DNA from: Fontimicrobium_A sp034506455
GTDB lineage: Bacteria > Zhuqueibacterota > Zhuqueibacteria > Residuimicrobiales > Krinioviventaceae
Assembly: GCA_034506455.1 (NCBI GenBank)
Contig: JAPDPN010000137.1
Location: 1 to 6,803, forward strand
DNA: 6,803 bases
Direction: 5' to 3'
Below, one piece after another: positions 1 to 5,906 of this stretch. A model generated the notes under the pieces. The model was not told the origin of the DNA and did not search any database. It saw nothing but the letters and a program-made list of their open reading frames with translations. Positions within the stretch are counted from its first letter, which is position 1, and every line of letters starts with the position of its first letter. A program made the translations under genes and the position numbers.

Positions 1-548
1 ATCGCGATCAGTGGATCGTTTTTCCGCCGGATACGATCATTACGACCACCGTCGATCCCCAAACGAACCAGACTGTCGTCGACACGACCATTATTCCGGC
101 GGATTCGATTTATGTCCGCGCCAATAAACCATGGGCAAACGGTGATACGCTCTTTATTACCACCTGGAAACCGCTGTCTGCCGATGATGTTTTCGAGTTC
201 ACTGCCACCCACTGGATGGTCGATCCGAACAGCACGGATCCGTTGGCCAATGTTCGCGTCGTTCCCAATCCTTATATTGTTTCGGCATATTGGGAAACGG
301 ACCCCAACCACCTTAAAATTCAATTTACCAATTTACCGCGACGGTGTACCATTCATATTTTTACGCTTTCCGGTGAAAAGGTGAACACGCTGCACCATTG
401 GGCGCCGGACGACAGCCCCGGCAGCGGCACCGAGGATTGGAACCTGTGGACCGTCAATCGGCAAGAGATCGCCGCCGGCCTTTACGTTTATGTGGTCGAG
501 ACGCCGGAGGGCAGAAAAAAGATCGGCAAGTTTGCCGTCATTCGTTAA
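1..548 (+). CDS. C-terminal part of a large secreted surface protein with a FlgD-like/T9SS-type end domain (5' end outside window)
   Basis: The reading frame is open from base 3 and ends at TAA 546-548, giving 181 residues of a protein that begins before the window. The first about 75 residues are Thr/Asp/Pro-rich and beta-like. The segment VRVVPNPYIVS (residues 84-94) opens a final Ig-like domain. It continues with a short strand around IHIFTLSGEKV (117-127), a Trp-containing turn, and EIAAGLYVYVVET then KIGKFAVIR at the end. This order (VPNPY, 'tLSGe.V', 'aaGlYvY.ve', 'gKfaVi') is typical of the FlgD-like or type A sorting domains that close secreted proteins in Bacteroidota, Ignavibacteria, Calditrichota and related candidate phyla. 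Such domains serve in export or surface anchoring. The function of the missing N-terminal body cannot be told. The PorV-like gene 56 nt downstream fits a secretion-related context. The domain type is fairly sure; use of a type IX system is inference. Confidence 0.8.
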   Translation, partial: RDQWIVFPPDTIITTTVDPQTNQTVVDTTIIPADSIYVRANKPWANGDTLFITTWKPLSADDVFEFTATHWMVDPNSTDPLANVRVVPNPYIVSAYWETDPNHLKIQFTNLPRRCTIHIFTLSGEKVNTLHHWAPDDSPGSGTEDWNLWTVNRQEIAAGLYVYVVETPEGRKKIGKFAVIR

Positions 549-604
549 CAGAAGCGGCAAAGATCGGAGAGCTTTTCGAGCTCATCAACAGCAGGAGTAA
601 GAGC

Positions 605-1633
605 ATGAACAAAGCCATATCGCTTATCGCCGCCGTCTTGGTGACGGCGCAGGCGGTTTTTTCCGAGCCGTTTTCGCGCGTCGGCACTTCGATGGCTCAG
701 TTTCTCAAGATACCGGCCGGAGCAAGGGGTGCAGCGCTGGGCGGCGCCTATGCCGCCGCTTCGGAAGATGTCTATGCCATGGCTTGGAATCCGGCCGGCA
801 TCGGCCGCATTCAGCAGCGCTCGCTGGGCGGCACTTATAATCGATATTTCGCCGACATCAGCTACAGCTTTATCGGTGTGACGCTGCCGGTGGACCGCGT
901 ATCCACACTCGGTTTTTCGGGCATGTTTATTACCACCGATCCGATCGAGATCACGACCATCTCGCAGCCGAACGGTACCGGCACCTATTATGATTACAAC
1001 GGCATGGTTCTGGGCGTCTCTTATGCGCGTTGGCTGACCGATCGTTTAACCGTCGGCGTCACCCTAAAAATGGTGCGGGAAGCCATCTACCGTGAATCGG
1101 CAAGCACATTGGCGTTTGACATCGGTTCTCAATTCGACACCGGCCTCTACGGCATTCGTTTGGCCATGGCCGTAACCAATTTCGGCGGCAAAATGCGGCT
1201 CGACGGCCCTGACCTCTCGGCGACAACGGACACCAACCCGCAGCTGGCCGGCAATCGGAACACCAAAAGCCGACTCGCGACGCTTGATTGGCCTTTGCCG
1301 ATGATTTTTCGGATGGGCATCATGATGGACATCGTTGGAGGCACAAGCGAGTTTTTTGCTTCCCAACAACATCGATTTACGCTGATTGCAGATGCCAATG
1401 ATCCACTCGATCACTTTTTACGCGCCAATCTCGGACTTGAATACGAATGGAACTCGCTATTCTCCCTGCGGGCTGGTCACCATTTCAATTATGACAAAGA
1501 TACGTTGGGGTTGACCTTCGGCGGCGGCATCAAGTTTCATTCGGGTAACTCTCGCCTTTCTTTGGATTATGCCTATCAAGACTTTGGCCTCCTCAACTCT
1601 GTCCATCAGTACACCCTTTCGATCTATTTTTAA
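605..1633 (+). CDS. PorV/PorQ family outer-membrane beta-barrel protein
   Basis: This is a complete 342-residue protein. The start is ATG 605, chosen because AGGAG at 593-597 lies 7 nt upstream and a signal peptide begins there. The same frame is open further upstream, but that part overlaps the previous gene and has no signal. Residues 1-20 are a Sec signal peptide (hydrophobic ISLIAAVLVTAQA). The mature start has the family pattern: GTSMAQFLKIPAGARGAALGGAYAA (28-51, key residues FLKI, GAR and A.GGA), then AMAWNPAGIG (58-67), the 'NPAG' motif of PorV/PorQ/UPF0164-type proteins. Alternating beta strands follow (for example GVTLKMV, RANLGLEYEW, SLRAGHHF) and the chain ends in YF, an aromatic end usual for outer-membrane barrels. 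In Bacteroidota, PorV is a shuttle subunit of the type IX secretion system that binds the C-terminal signals of cargo. The neighbouring upstream gene encodes a possible cargo end domain. Whether this copy is PorV, PorQ or another paralogue cannot be decided here. Confidence 0.85.
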   Translation: MNKAISLIAAVLVTAQAVFSEPFSRVGTSMAQFLKIPAGARGAALGGAYAAASEDVYAMAWNPAGIGRIQQRSLGGTYNRYFADISYSFIGVTLPVDRVSTLGFSGMFITTDPIEITTISQPNGTGTYYDYNGMVLGVSYARWLTDRLTVGVTLKMVREAIYRESASTLAFDIGSQFDTGLYGIRLAMAVTNFGGKMRLDGPDLSATTDTNPQLAGNRNTKSRLATLDWPLPMIFRMGIMMDIVGGTSEFFASQQHRFTLIADANDPLDHFLRANLGLEYEWNSLFSLRAGHHFNYDKDTLGLTFGGGIKFHSGNSRLSLDYAYQDFGLLNSVHQYTLSIYF

Positions 1634-1645
1634 CACAGGATTTGA

Positions 1646-1674
1646 GCAGCGGCGGCGATTTCGGCCGCCGCTGC
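1646..1674 (+). terminator. GC-rich hairpin behind the PorV-like gene, possible terminator
   Basis: The arms at 1646-1656 and 1664-1674 are perfectly complementary over 11 bp (GCAGCGGCGGC type) with a 7-nt loop. It starts 12 nt after the stop codon of the PorV-like gene. The stem is strong, but the following bases (CGACTTTGGG) hold only three Ts, so it is not a textbook intrinsic terminator. It may act as a terminator with a weak T tract, pair with Rho, or protect the 3' end of the mRNA. Confidence 0.5.
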
Positions 1675-1687
1675 CGACTTTGGGGGA

Positions 1688-1708
1688 AGATTCATTGATC
1701 AGATTCAT
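1688..1708 (+). repeat. 8-bp direct repeat AGATTCAT spaced 13 bp
   Basis: AGATTCAT occurs at 1688-1695 and again at 1701-1708, separated by TGATC. It lies in the non-coding stretch between the hairpin and the inverted repeat. It could be a tandem binding site, but the 13-bp period does not match a DNA helical turn and chance cannot be excluded. Confidence 0.3.
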
Positions 1709-1711
1709 GTT

Positions 1712-1732
1712 TTGACAAAGTGATTTTGTCAA
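1712..1732. promoter_or_regulatory. Perfect inverted repeat TTGACAAA-N5-TTTGTCAA, operator-like
   Basis: The left arm 1712-1719 and right arm 1725-1732 are perfect reverse complements of 8 bp around the spacer GTGAT. A 21-bp dyad of this kind in the upstream region of an exporter operon is the usual shape of a site for a dimeric helix-turn-helix repressor (TetR, MarR or GntR types). The left arm also contains TTGACA, a consensus -35 box, but no good -10 box lies 16-18 bp downstream. A further half site, TTTGTCA, is at 1833-1839. No regulator gene is in the window. As RNA it would be only an A/U-rich 8-bp hairpin without a following U run, so a terminator is less likely. Confidence 0.45.
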
Positions 1733-1860
1733 TAAAAAGGTCAGACATCCTGCGAATAAAAAACTTGCCTCTGTTTATATTCGATAAATTTTAATATCGT
1801 TAAAGCTAATTCCGAGGTGAAACTTTTCCTCATTTGTCACGTCCTTGAACCGTCACCAAG
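1733..1860 (+). promoter_or_regulatory. AT-rich leader, probable promoter region of the exporter operon
   Basis: This stretch is clearly more AT-rich than the surrounding genes and lies immediately before the first gene of the packed downstream run. It contains TATATT at 1776-1781 and TAATAT at 1792-1797 as possible -10 elements, and a small dyad CGATA (1782-1786)/TATCG (1795-1799). No convincing -35/-10 pair at 16-18 bp spacing is visible, so the transcription start cannot be placed. The promoter rules of this lineage are unknown. Placement rests on position and base composition. Confidence 0.3.
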
Positions 1861-1874
1861 AAGGAGAGAAAACG

Positions 1875-2549
1875 ATGAATCCCGTGAGTCGTGTGATTAA
1901 TGCCTTCGCGGCGCCGCAAGCCACCTTTCAAGCGGAGCAAGAAAAGTCACTATGGTATGTTCCATTTGTACTTTTTCTTGTTCTGACAATTGCCGGCACG
2001 CTGATAATGCGGCCGCTGACGCAAAAAATTCAGGAAGAAAAAATAGTCGAAACCATGGAAAAGCAGGGCTTGCCGCAGGAGCAAATCGATGAGGCGCTCG
2101 AACGGACCAAAAACATGGGCGCGGTCATGACGATTGTACCGGCGGTGTTGATCCAGACTGCCACATTCTTTGTTACCGCCGCCATATGGCTCTTTGTCGC
2201 CAATGTCATTTTAGCCGGAAATGCGCGCTATGTGCAAATGTTGAGCGTAACCGCCTACAGCTGGCTGGTGGTCGCCGTGGGCATGCTCATCAAAGCGCCG
2301 ATCATGACGGCAAAAGAGAGCATCAACGTCCATTTTTCACCGGCCGTCATCCTTTCCAATGAAGATTCTTTTATTTACAAACTATTGGCGCAATTCGATC
2401 TGTTCAATATCTGGTGTTTTTTCCTGGTCACGATCGGTATTGCGGTGATGACCGGTAAAAAAGCGCAGCAGGTTTGGCCATGGACCGCGCTCTTTTTCCT
2501 GATTTACTTTTTGGGCGCAGCAGCAATGCAGTCCGCTTTCGGTTTTTAG
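1875..2549 (+). CDS. YIP1 family integral membrane protein
   Basis: The protein has 224 residues. The start is ATG 1875 because AAGGAG (1861-1866) sits 8 nt upstream; the same frame can be opened at TTG 1845, but that start has no such site. The N-terminus VINAFAAPQATFQA (7-20) is the usual opening of bacterial Yip1-domain proteins ('F..P..tF'). About five membrane segments can be read: 27-46, 84-113, 125-145, 170-192 and 199-222. A charged loop at 50-81, rich in Glu and Lys, lies between the first two. Bacterial YIP1-domain proteins are inner-membrane proteins with no settled function; the eukaryotic relatives act in vesicle traffic. It is the first gene of a run in which the TolC-family gene starts 33 nt after its stop, so it is probably co-transcribed with the exporter and could be an accessory or membrane-organising partner. 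That role is inference. Confidence 0.78.
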   Translation: MNPVSRVINAFAAPQATFQAEQEKSLWYVPFVLFLVLTIAGTLIMRPLTQKIQEEKIVETMEKQGLPQEQIDEALERTKNMGAVMTIVPAVLIQTATFFVTAAIWLFVANVILAGNARYVQMLSVTAYSWLVVAVGMLIKAPIMTAKESINVHFSPAVILSNEDSFIYKLLAQFDLFNIWCFFLVTIGIAVMTGKKAQQVWPWTALFFLIYFLGAAAMQSAFGF

Positions 2550-2582
2550 CTGCCTGATATCTAATAGAAAGATGGAGCTGGT

Positions 2583-3612
2583 ATGAAAAAACGATTTTCA
2601 GCACTTTCTGCGACATTCATCCTTTCAGGCCTTATCACAGCGCAGGCGCAGACCTTGACGTTAGAAGAGTGCGTCCGCATCGCTTTGGAAAACAATTATT
2701 CCCTGCGATCAGCCGAGCTGCAGATGCGCAATGCGGAGCAGCAGATCGTCTTGGCGCGTTCGGCGTGGCTGCCTCAGATCGGCTCCTCGTTTACCTTTGG
2801 AAAATGGATCCAAGGCAGACGCAACATTTTACAGGATACGCCTGTAGGCGTCGACCCGGAAACCGGCCGATACATCTATGAGCAAAAAAGCGTGACGATC
2901 AGCCAGACCGAGCGGAACAACTATGGCGCTTCGATCTTTTTGAACCAGAACATCTACGACTTTGGTCTGACGGCCAATGCGATTCGGCAGGCTAAGGCGC
3001 TTCGTAATGCGTATGAGCACGCGCTTCTGAACACGCGTCATATGGTGATCGCCAACGTGAAGGATAAATACTTTAAGGTCCTTTTGGCGATGAAGCTTTA
3101 TGATGTGTATCAGGAGGCGGTCAGGCATGCCGAAGAAAATCTGCAGTATAATGAGACGATGATGAACGTCGGCTTGAAATCCAATGCCGAGATCTATCAG
3201 GCAAGAGTGAATCTGGGCGAGCAGAAAAGCCGCCTCATCAATCAGAAAAATGCCGTCGAGTTTGCCAAGGCGGAGCTGAACAGCGCCATGGGGCGTGCGC
3301 CGGACACCCCGATTGCAGCGCTGGAGGATGTTTTGGCGCCGGTGCAGGCTGATTTTACTTTTGAACAGGCAGTTGAAATTGCCCTGCAGCGCAACGAGCA
3401 GCTCAAAATGTTGGAAGAGCAAATCAAAGCGGCCGAGTACGGCGTTAGGTCCGCCAAGGCGCAGTATGCGCCCTCCATCGGCGCTCGGGTGAGCTACAAC
3501 CGCGATAACGACGACATTACCCGCGTTTACACCGGCAAATTGGATGAAGACTATACTGCGTCGATCGGCGCCGGCATCAACCTCGACGTCTTTCAGGGCT
3601 TTGCCAACAAGG
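2583..3612 (+). CDS. TolC family outer-membrane channel protein, N-terminal part (cut by assembly gap)
   Basis: ATG 2583 follows GGAG (2574-2577) by 5 nt. Residues 1-22 form a signal peptide ending near AQA. The first outer-membrane efflux (OEP) repeat begins with LTLEECVRIALENN (25-38) and carries the helical motif VGLKSNAEIYQARVNL (196-211). The second repeat begins with FTFEQAVEIALQRN (258-271). Beta-strand segments occur at about 64-75 and 115-128 (SIFLNQNIYDFG), and GINLDVFQGF (331-340) is the second strand-turn. The sequence stops in codon 344 at a run of 100 Ns. Reading on through the Ns shifts the frame and gives a false stop at 3717-3719. Joined to base 3840 the protein is 452 residues, normal for the family. 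The product would be the trimeric outer-membrane duct of the exporter whose adaptor, ATPase and permease are encoded downstream. TolC family membership is secure; the substrate is unknown. Confidence 0.9.
3486..3612 (+). repeat. 127-bp sequence before the gap, identical to 3713-3839
   Basis: The 127 bases that end at the left edge of the N run are identical, base for base, to the 127 bases that start at the right edge. This is the mark of two contigs that overlap by one assembly k-mer but were scaffolded with a gap instead of being merged. It should be treated as one copy and not as a biological duplication. Confidence 0.93.
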
Positions 3613-3712
3613 NNNNNNNNNNNNNNNNNNNNNNNNNNNNNNNNNNNNNNNNNNNNNNNNNNNNNNNNNNNNNNNNNNNNNNNNNNNNNNNNNNNNNNNN
3701 NNNNNNNNNNNN
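3613..3712. other. Assembly gap of 100 Ns inside the TolC family gene
   Basis: One hundred consecutive Ns is the conventional placeholder for a gap of unknown size. Because the flanks overlap by 127 bp, the true gap length is probably minus 127, meaning no sequence is missing. Any reading frame drawn through this stretch is an artefact, and 100 is not a multiple of three. Confidence 0.97.
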
Positions 3713-3839
3713 CGGGTGAGCTACAACCGCGATAACGACGACATTACCCGCGTTTACACCGGCAAATTGGATGAAGACTATACTGCGTCGATCGGCGCCG
3801 GCATCAACCTCGACGTCTTTCAGGGCTTTGCCAACAAGG
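3713..3839 (+). repeat. 127-bp sequence after the gap, second copy of 3486-3612
   Basis: This is an exact copy of the left flank. It encodes the same stretch from SYNRDND to FQGFANK of the channel protein. It continues without a break into unique sequence at 3840 (CACGAGTGG). Confidence 0.93.
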
Positions 3840-4168
3840 CACGAGTGGAGCAGCAGAAAATTCAAAAACAGCAGGCGCTGGAAGAATTGAAGGAAAGAAA
3901 GCGGCTGCTGGTGGCCGACATCAACGAGTTTTTTCTCGCACTTCAGGCCTACCAAGATATGATTAAAATCAATCAGGAAAATCTCGACGCCTACAAAGAA
4001 AACCTGCGGCTGCAGGAAGAAAAGCGGCGCGTCGGGGCCGGCACCGAGCTGGAAGTCATGCAGGCGCAGTTGATGGTCGTGCAGGCTCAGGAGGCGCTGG
4101 TCAGCGCTCAATACAATGCCCAGATTGCGCAGGCCTATCTTGCGGCGGCAATCGGTATCATCGAATAA
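3713..4168 (+). CDS. TolC family outer-membrane channel protein, C-terminal part
   Basis: This is the right-hand part of the gene that starts at 2583, ending at TAA 4166-4168. A GTG at 3716 opens this frame but is an internal valine codon, not a start; it has no ribosome site of its own apart from the same bases as in the left copy. Only 3840-4168 adds new sequence: 109 residues (344-452 of the rebuilt protein). They form the long helices of the second OEP repeat, with ERKRLLVADINEFFLALQAY, then the motif VGAGTELEVMQAQLMVVQAQ (two thirds of the way along), which mirrors the VGLKSNAEIYQARVNL motif of the first repeat. The end AYLAAAIGIIE is a usual OEP finish. The lipoprotein gene begins 14 nt later, so the two are surely co-transcribed. 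Confidence 0.9.
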   Translation, partial: RVSYNRDNDDITRVYTGKLDEDYTASIGAGINLDVFQGFANKARVEQQKIQKQQALEELKERKRLLVADINEFFLALQAYQDMIKINQENLDAYKENLRLQEEKRRVGAGTELEVMQAQLMVVQAQEALVSAQYNAQIAQAYLAAAIGIIE

Positions 4169-4182
4169 AGGGAGGAAGAGTA

Positions 4183-4620
4183 ATGGCGAAACGGATTATT
4201 GTCTTTCTGCTGCTGCCCCTAATTCTCTACCTTGCCTGCAGTACTTCGGAAGGCAAAGGCGGCGGCGGATTGGAGCCCGGCAGTACGGATCCCGAAATTA
4301 TTGAGGGGTTCCTGTGCTCGAATGTTTTCGAAGGCCGCCCGGTCGGCATCGATAATGAGTTCTTTGTAGATGACATCATCTACATTTGGTTGTCATGGGT
4401 CAACGTCTCCGGTCAGCATGAGCTGAAGGTTCTTTGGGTGGATCCTAATGACAAGATCATCGAAGCAACTTCGACGTTCGAATCCAAGACCGGCAAGATG
4501 GTGACCTACATGTGGTTGGATACCAGCCTGACGGCGCCGACAGGAAAGTGGGTAGCGGAGGTCTATTTGGACAACAAGTTCGTCCGCAGCTACGGTTTTT
4601 GGCTGAATCCGAAGAATTGA
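4183..4620 (+). CDS. Small beta-rich putative lipoprotein of the exporter operon
   Basis: The protein has 145 residues. ATG 4183 follows GGAGG (4171-4175) by 7 nt. Residues 1-18 are a basic start plus hydrophobic core, ending in YLAC with Cys19 as the likely lipidated residue; Tyr at -3 is unusual for a lipobox, so processing is probable rather than certain. A flexible Ser/Gly linker (20-35, with GGGG) follows. The rest is one domain of alternating strands: IIYIWLSWVNV (65-75), HELKVLWVDP (79-88), MVTYMWLD (106-113) and TGKWVAEVYLD (120-130). The late 'p.GkW.veVy.d...v.s..F' pattern recalls DUF2914-like and other Ig-fold domains; this resemblance is by eye only. A second cysteine, Cys45, has no partner besides the lipid Cys. 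It sits between the channel and adaptor genes with 14- and 21-nt spacings, which suggests an envelope accessory protein of the exporter, perhaps an outer-membrane partner of the channel. Its function is not known. Confidence 0.72.
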   Translation: MAKRIIVFLLLPLILYLACSTSEGKGGGGLEPGSTDPEIIEGFLCSNVFEGRPVGIDNEFFVDDIIYIWLSWVNVSGQHELKVLWVDPNDKIIEATSTFESKTGKMVTYMWLDTSLTAPTGKWVAEVYLDNKFVRSYGFWLNPKN

Positions 4621-4641
4621 TTCGACTGAAAGGAAATTTGA

Positions 4642-5892
4642 ATGTCTGGGAAAAAGAAGCTTTTGATCGGGCTGGGCCTCGTTATATTGATCGCCGTCAT
4701 GGCGGTGCTCAATTTGAAAAAAAGCAGCGGCAAAGCCGTCGAAGTCACGGTCACGGAAGTAAAGCGGGGGGATATTGTCAAAACGGTGTCGGGCGCCGGC
4801 TATGTACAGCCGGAGACGGACGTCCGCATTTCGGCGCGCATTTCGGCAGAAATTACCGCCATCCATGTCAGGGAGGGGGATCAGGTCAAAAAGGGTCAGC
4901 TGCTGGTTGAACTGGATAGGCAGCGTTATGAGGCATTGGCGGCGCGCGCCGAGTCGGCTGTCATGTCGGCGGAAGCGTCGCTCAAGCGAGCCAAAGCCGA
5001 TTACGATCGCGTCAAAGGGTTGTTCGATCAGCACCTTATTTCGCAGGCTGAACTCGATGCAGCCGAAGCCGAGCGGTTGCTGGCGGAGAGTCAGCTGCGC
5101 CAAGCAAAAGCCGGATTGGATGAAGCGCTGGACAACATCCGCAAGACGCGCATTACCGCGCCGATGGACGGCATCGTCTCCAAGATCAACAAGGAGAAAG
5201 GCGAAATCGCCGTCGGATCGGATTTTCAGGCCGATCCCATCATGACCATTGCCGATCTCGACCGCATGGAGGTGCTGGCTGAAATCGATGAGAACGACGT
5301 GGTGCTGGTGTCGCTCGACGATCCGGCCAAGATCGAAGTCGACGCCCTGTCTGATACGGTGCTCGAAGGCCGCGTAACGGAAATCGCCCACGAAGCGACG
5401 ACCCGAAACCGCGGTACCCAGGAGCAGGTAACCAATTTTGAAGTCAAAGTGGGAATCCTGACCAAGCATCCTAAACTGCGTCCCGGCATGTCGTGCACCG
5501 TCGATATTACAACGGAGACAAGGCACGATGTGTTTTACATCCCCATTCAATGTGTGACGACGAGAAGCGAAAAGGAAAAAAAGGCTGCAAAGCCGGAAAA
5601 GAAGGAAAAAGAGGAGGCCGGAACCGCTTCGTCTTCTTCCAAGAATGACGAAAAGAAGCAGAAAGAAGAGGAAAAGCAAATCGTTTTTGTGGTTGAAGGC
5701 GGTAAGGCGAAAATGGTGGAAGTCAAGACCGGCATCAGCGACGAGGCCAATATCGAGATCATCAGCGGATTGGAGGAAGGACAGAAAGTGGTGTCCGGCA
5801 GCTTTCGGGCCATTTCGCGCGACTTGAAGGACGGGAGCCCGATCAAGATCAAACAAGAAGGTAAATCGGACAAGGCGAAAAAATCCGAGTAG
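4642..5892 (+). CDS. MacA/HlyD-type periplasmic adaptor subunit (membrane fusion protein)
   Basis: The protein has 416 residues; ATG 4642 follows AGGA (4631-4634) by 7 nt. Residues 7-23 are a single membrane anchor. The lipoyl half-motif 'A.I..eI..I.V.EGD.VKKGQLLVELD' lies at 65-92, followed by an alpha hairpin with coiled-coil heptads (about 95-168, AESAVMSAEASLKRAKADYDR type, tip near 127-136). The second lipoyl half is ITAPMDGIVSKINKEKGEIA (171-190). A beta-barrel domain (about 205-290) ends in the family motif LRPGMSCTVDI (279-289). The membrane-proximal domain starts at VFYIPIQCV (297-305) and resumes at IVFVVEGGKAKMVEVKTG (347-364), ending with GLEEGQKVVSGSF. Between these two parts sits a Lys/Glu/Ser-rich insert (309-346) not usual in MacA, and the C-terminal tail is again Lys-rich. 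The protein should link the inner-membrane ABC pump to the TolC-type duct. Family assignment is secure; a substrate cannot be given. Confidence 0.92.
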   Translation: MSGKKKLLIGLGLVILIAVMAVLNLKKSSGKAVEVTVTEVKRGDIVKTVSGAGYVQPETDVRISARISAEITAIHVREGDQVKKGQLLVELDRQRYEALAARAESAVMSAEASLKRAKADYDRVKGLFDQHLISQAELDAAEAERLLAESQLRQAKAGLDEALDNIRKTRITAPMDGIVSKINKEKGEIAVGSDFQADPIMTIADLDRMEVLAEIDENDVVLVSLDDPAKIEVDALSDTVLEGRVTEIAHEATTRNRGTQEQVTNFEVKVGILTKHPKLRPGMSCTVDITTETRHDVFYIPIQCVTTRSEKEKKAAKPEKKEKEEAGTASSSSKNDEKKQKEEEKQIVFVVEGGKAKMVEVKTGISDEANIEIISGLEEGQKVVSGSFRAISRDLKDGSPIKIKQEGKSDKAKKSE

Positions 5893-5906
5893 AAAGGAAC
5901 GGCTCG

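Noticed and set aside
524..537. Inverted repeat CGGCAA-GT-TTGCCG
   Set aside because: It lies inside the conserved coding end of the first gene and has a 2-nt loop, so it is best explained by codon choice.
569..583. Small hairpin GAGCT-N5-AGCTC between the first two genes
   Set aside because: A 5-bp stem without a T run is too weak to call a terminator, and such stems are common by chance.
398..604. Upstream extension of the PorV-like reading frame
   Set aside because: It overlaps the end of the previous gene in another frame, gives an Arg-rich non-signal sequence, and the real start at 605 has a good ribosome site followed by a signal peptide.
1845..1874. TTG start giving a 234-residue YIP1 protein
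   Set aside because: The extra ten residues include the translated ribosome binding site of ATG 1875 and the family opening (FAAPQATF) begins only after that ATG.
3486..3839. A biological tandem duplication inside the channel gene
   Set aside because: The two copies are identical and end exactly at the N run, with a length of 127 bp, a standard assembly k value; collapsing them restores the frame and the usual protein length.
3593..4111. Minus-strand frame across the N run
   Set aside because: It is open only because Ns cannot form stop codons and it is antisense to the channel gene.
4393..5856. Long open frame on the minus strand (487 codons) opposite the lipoprotein and adaptor genes
   Set aside because: The plus strand carries well-recognised genes over the whole stretch. 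The minus-strand translation is rich in His, Phe, Arg and Leu without any recognisable domain, which is what the complement of biased codons gives.
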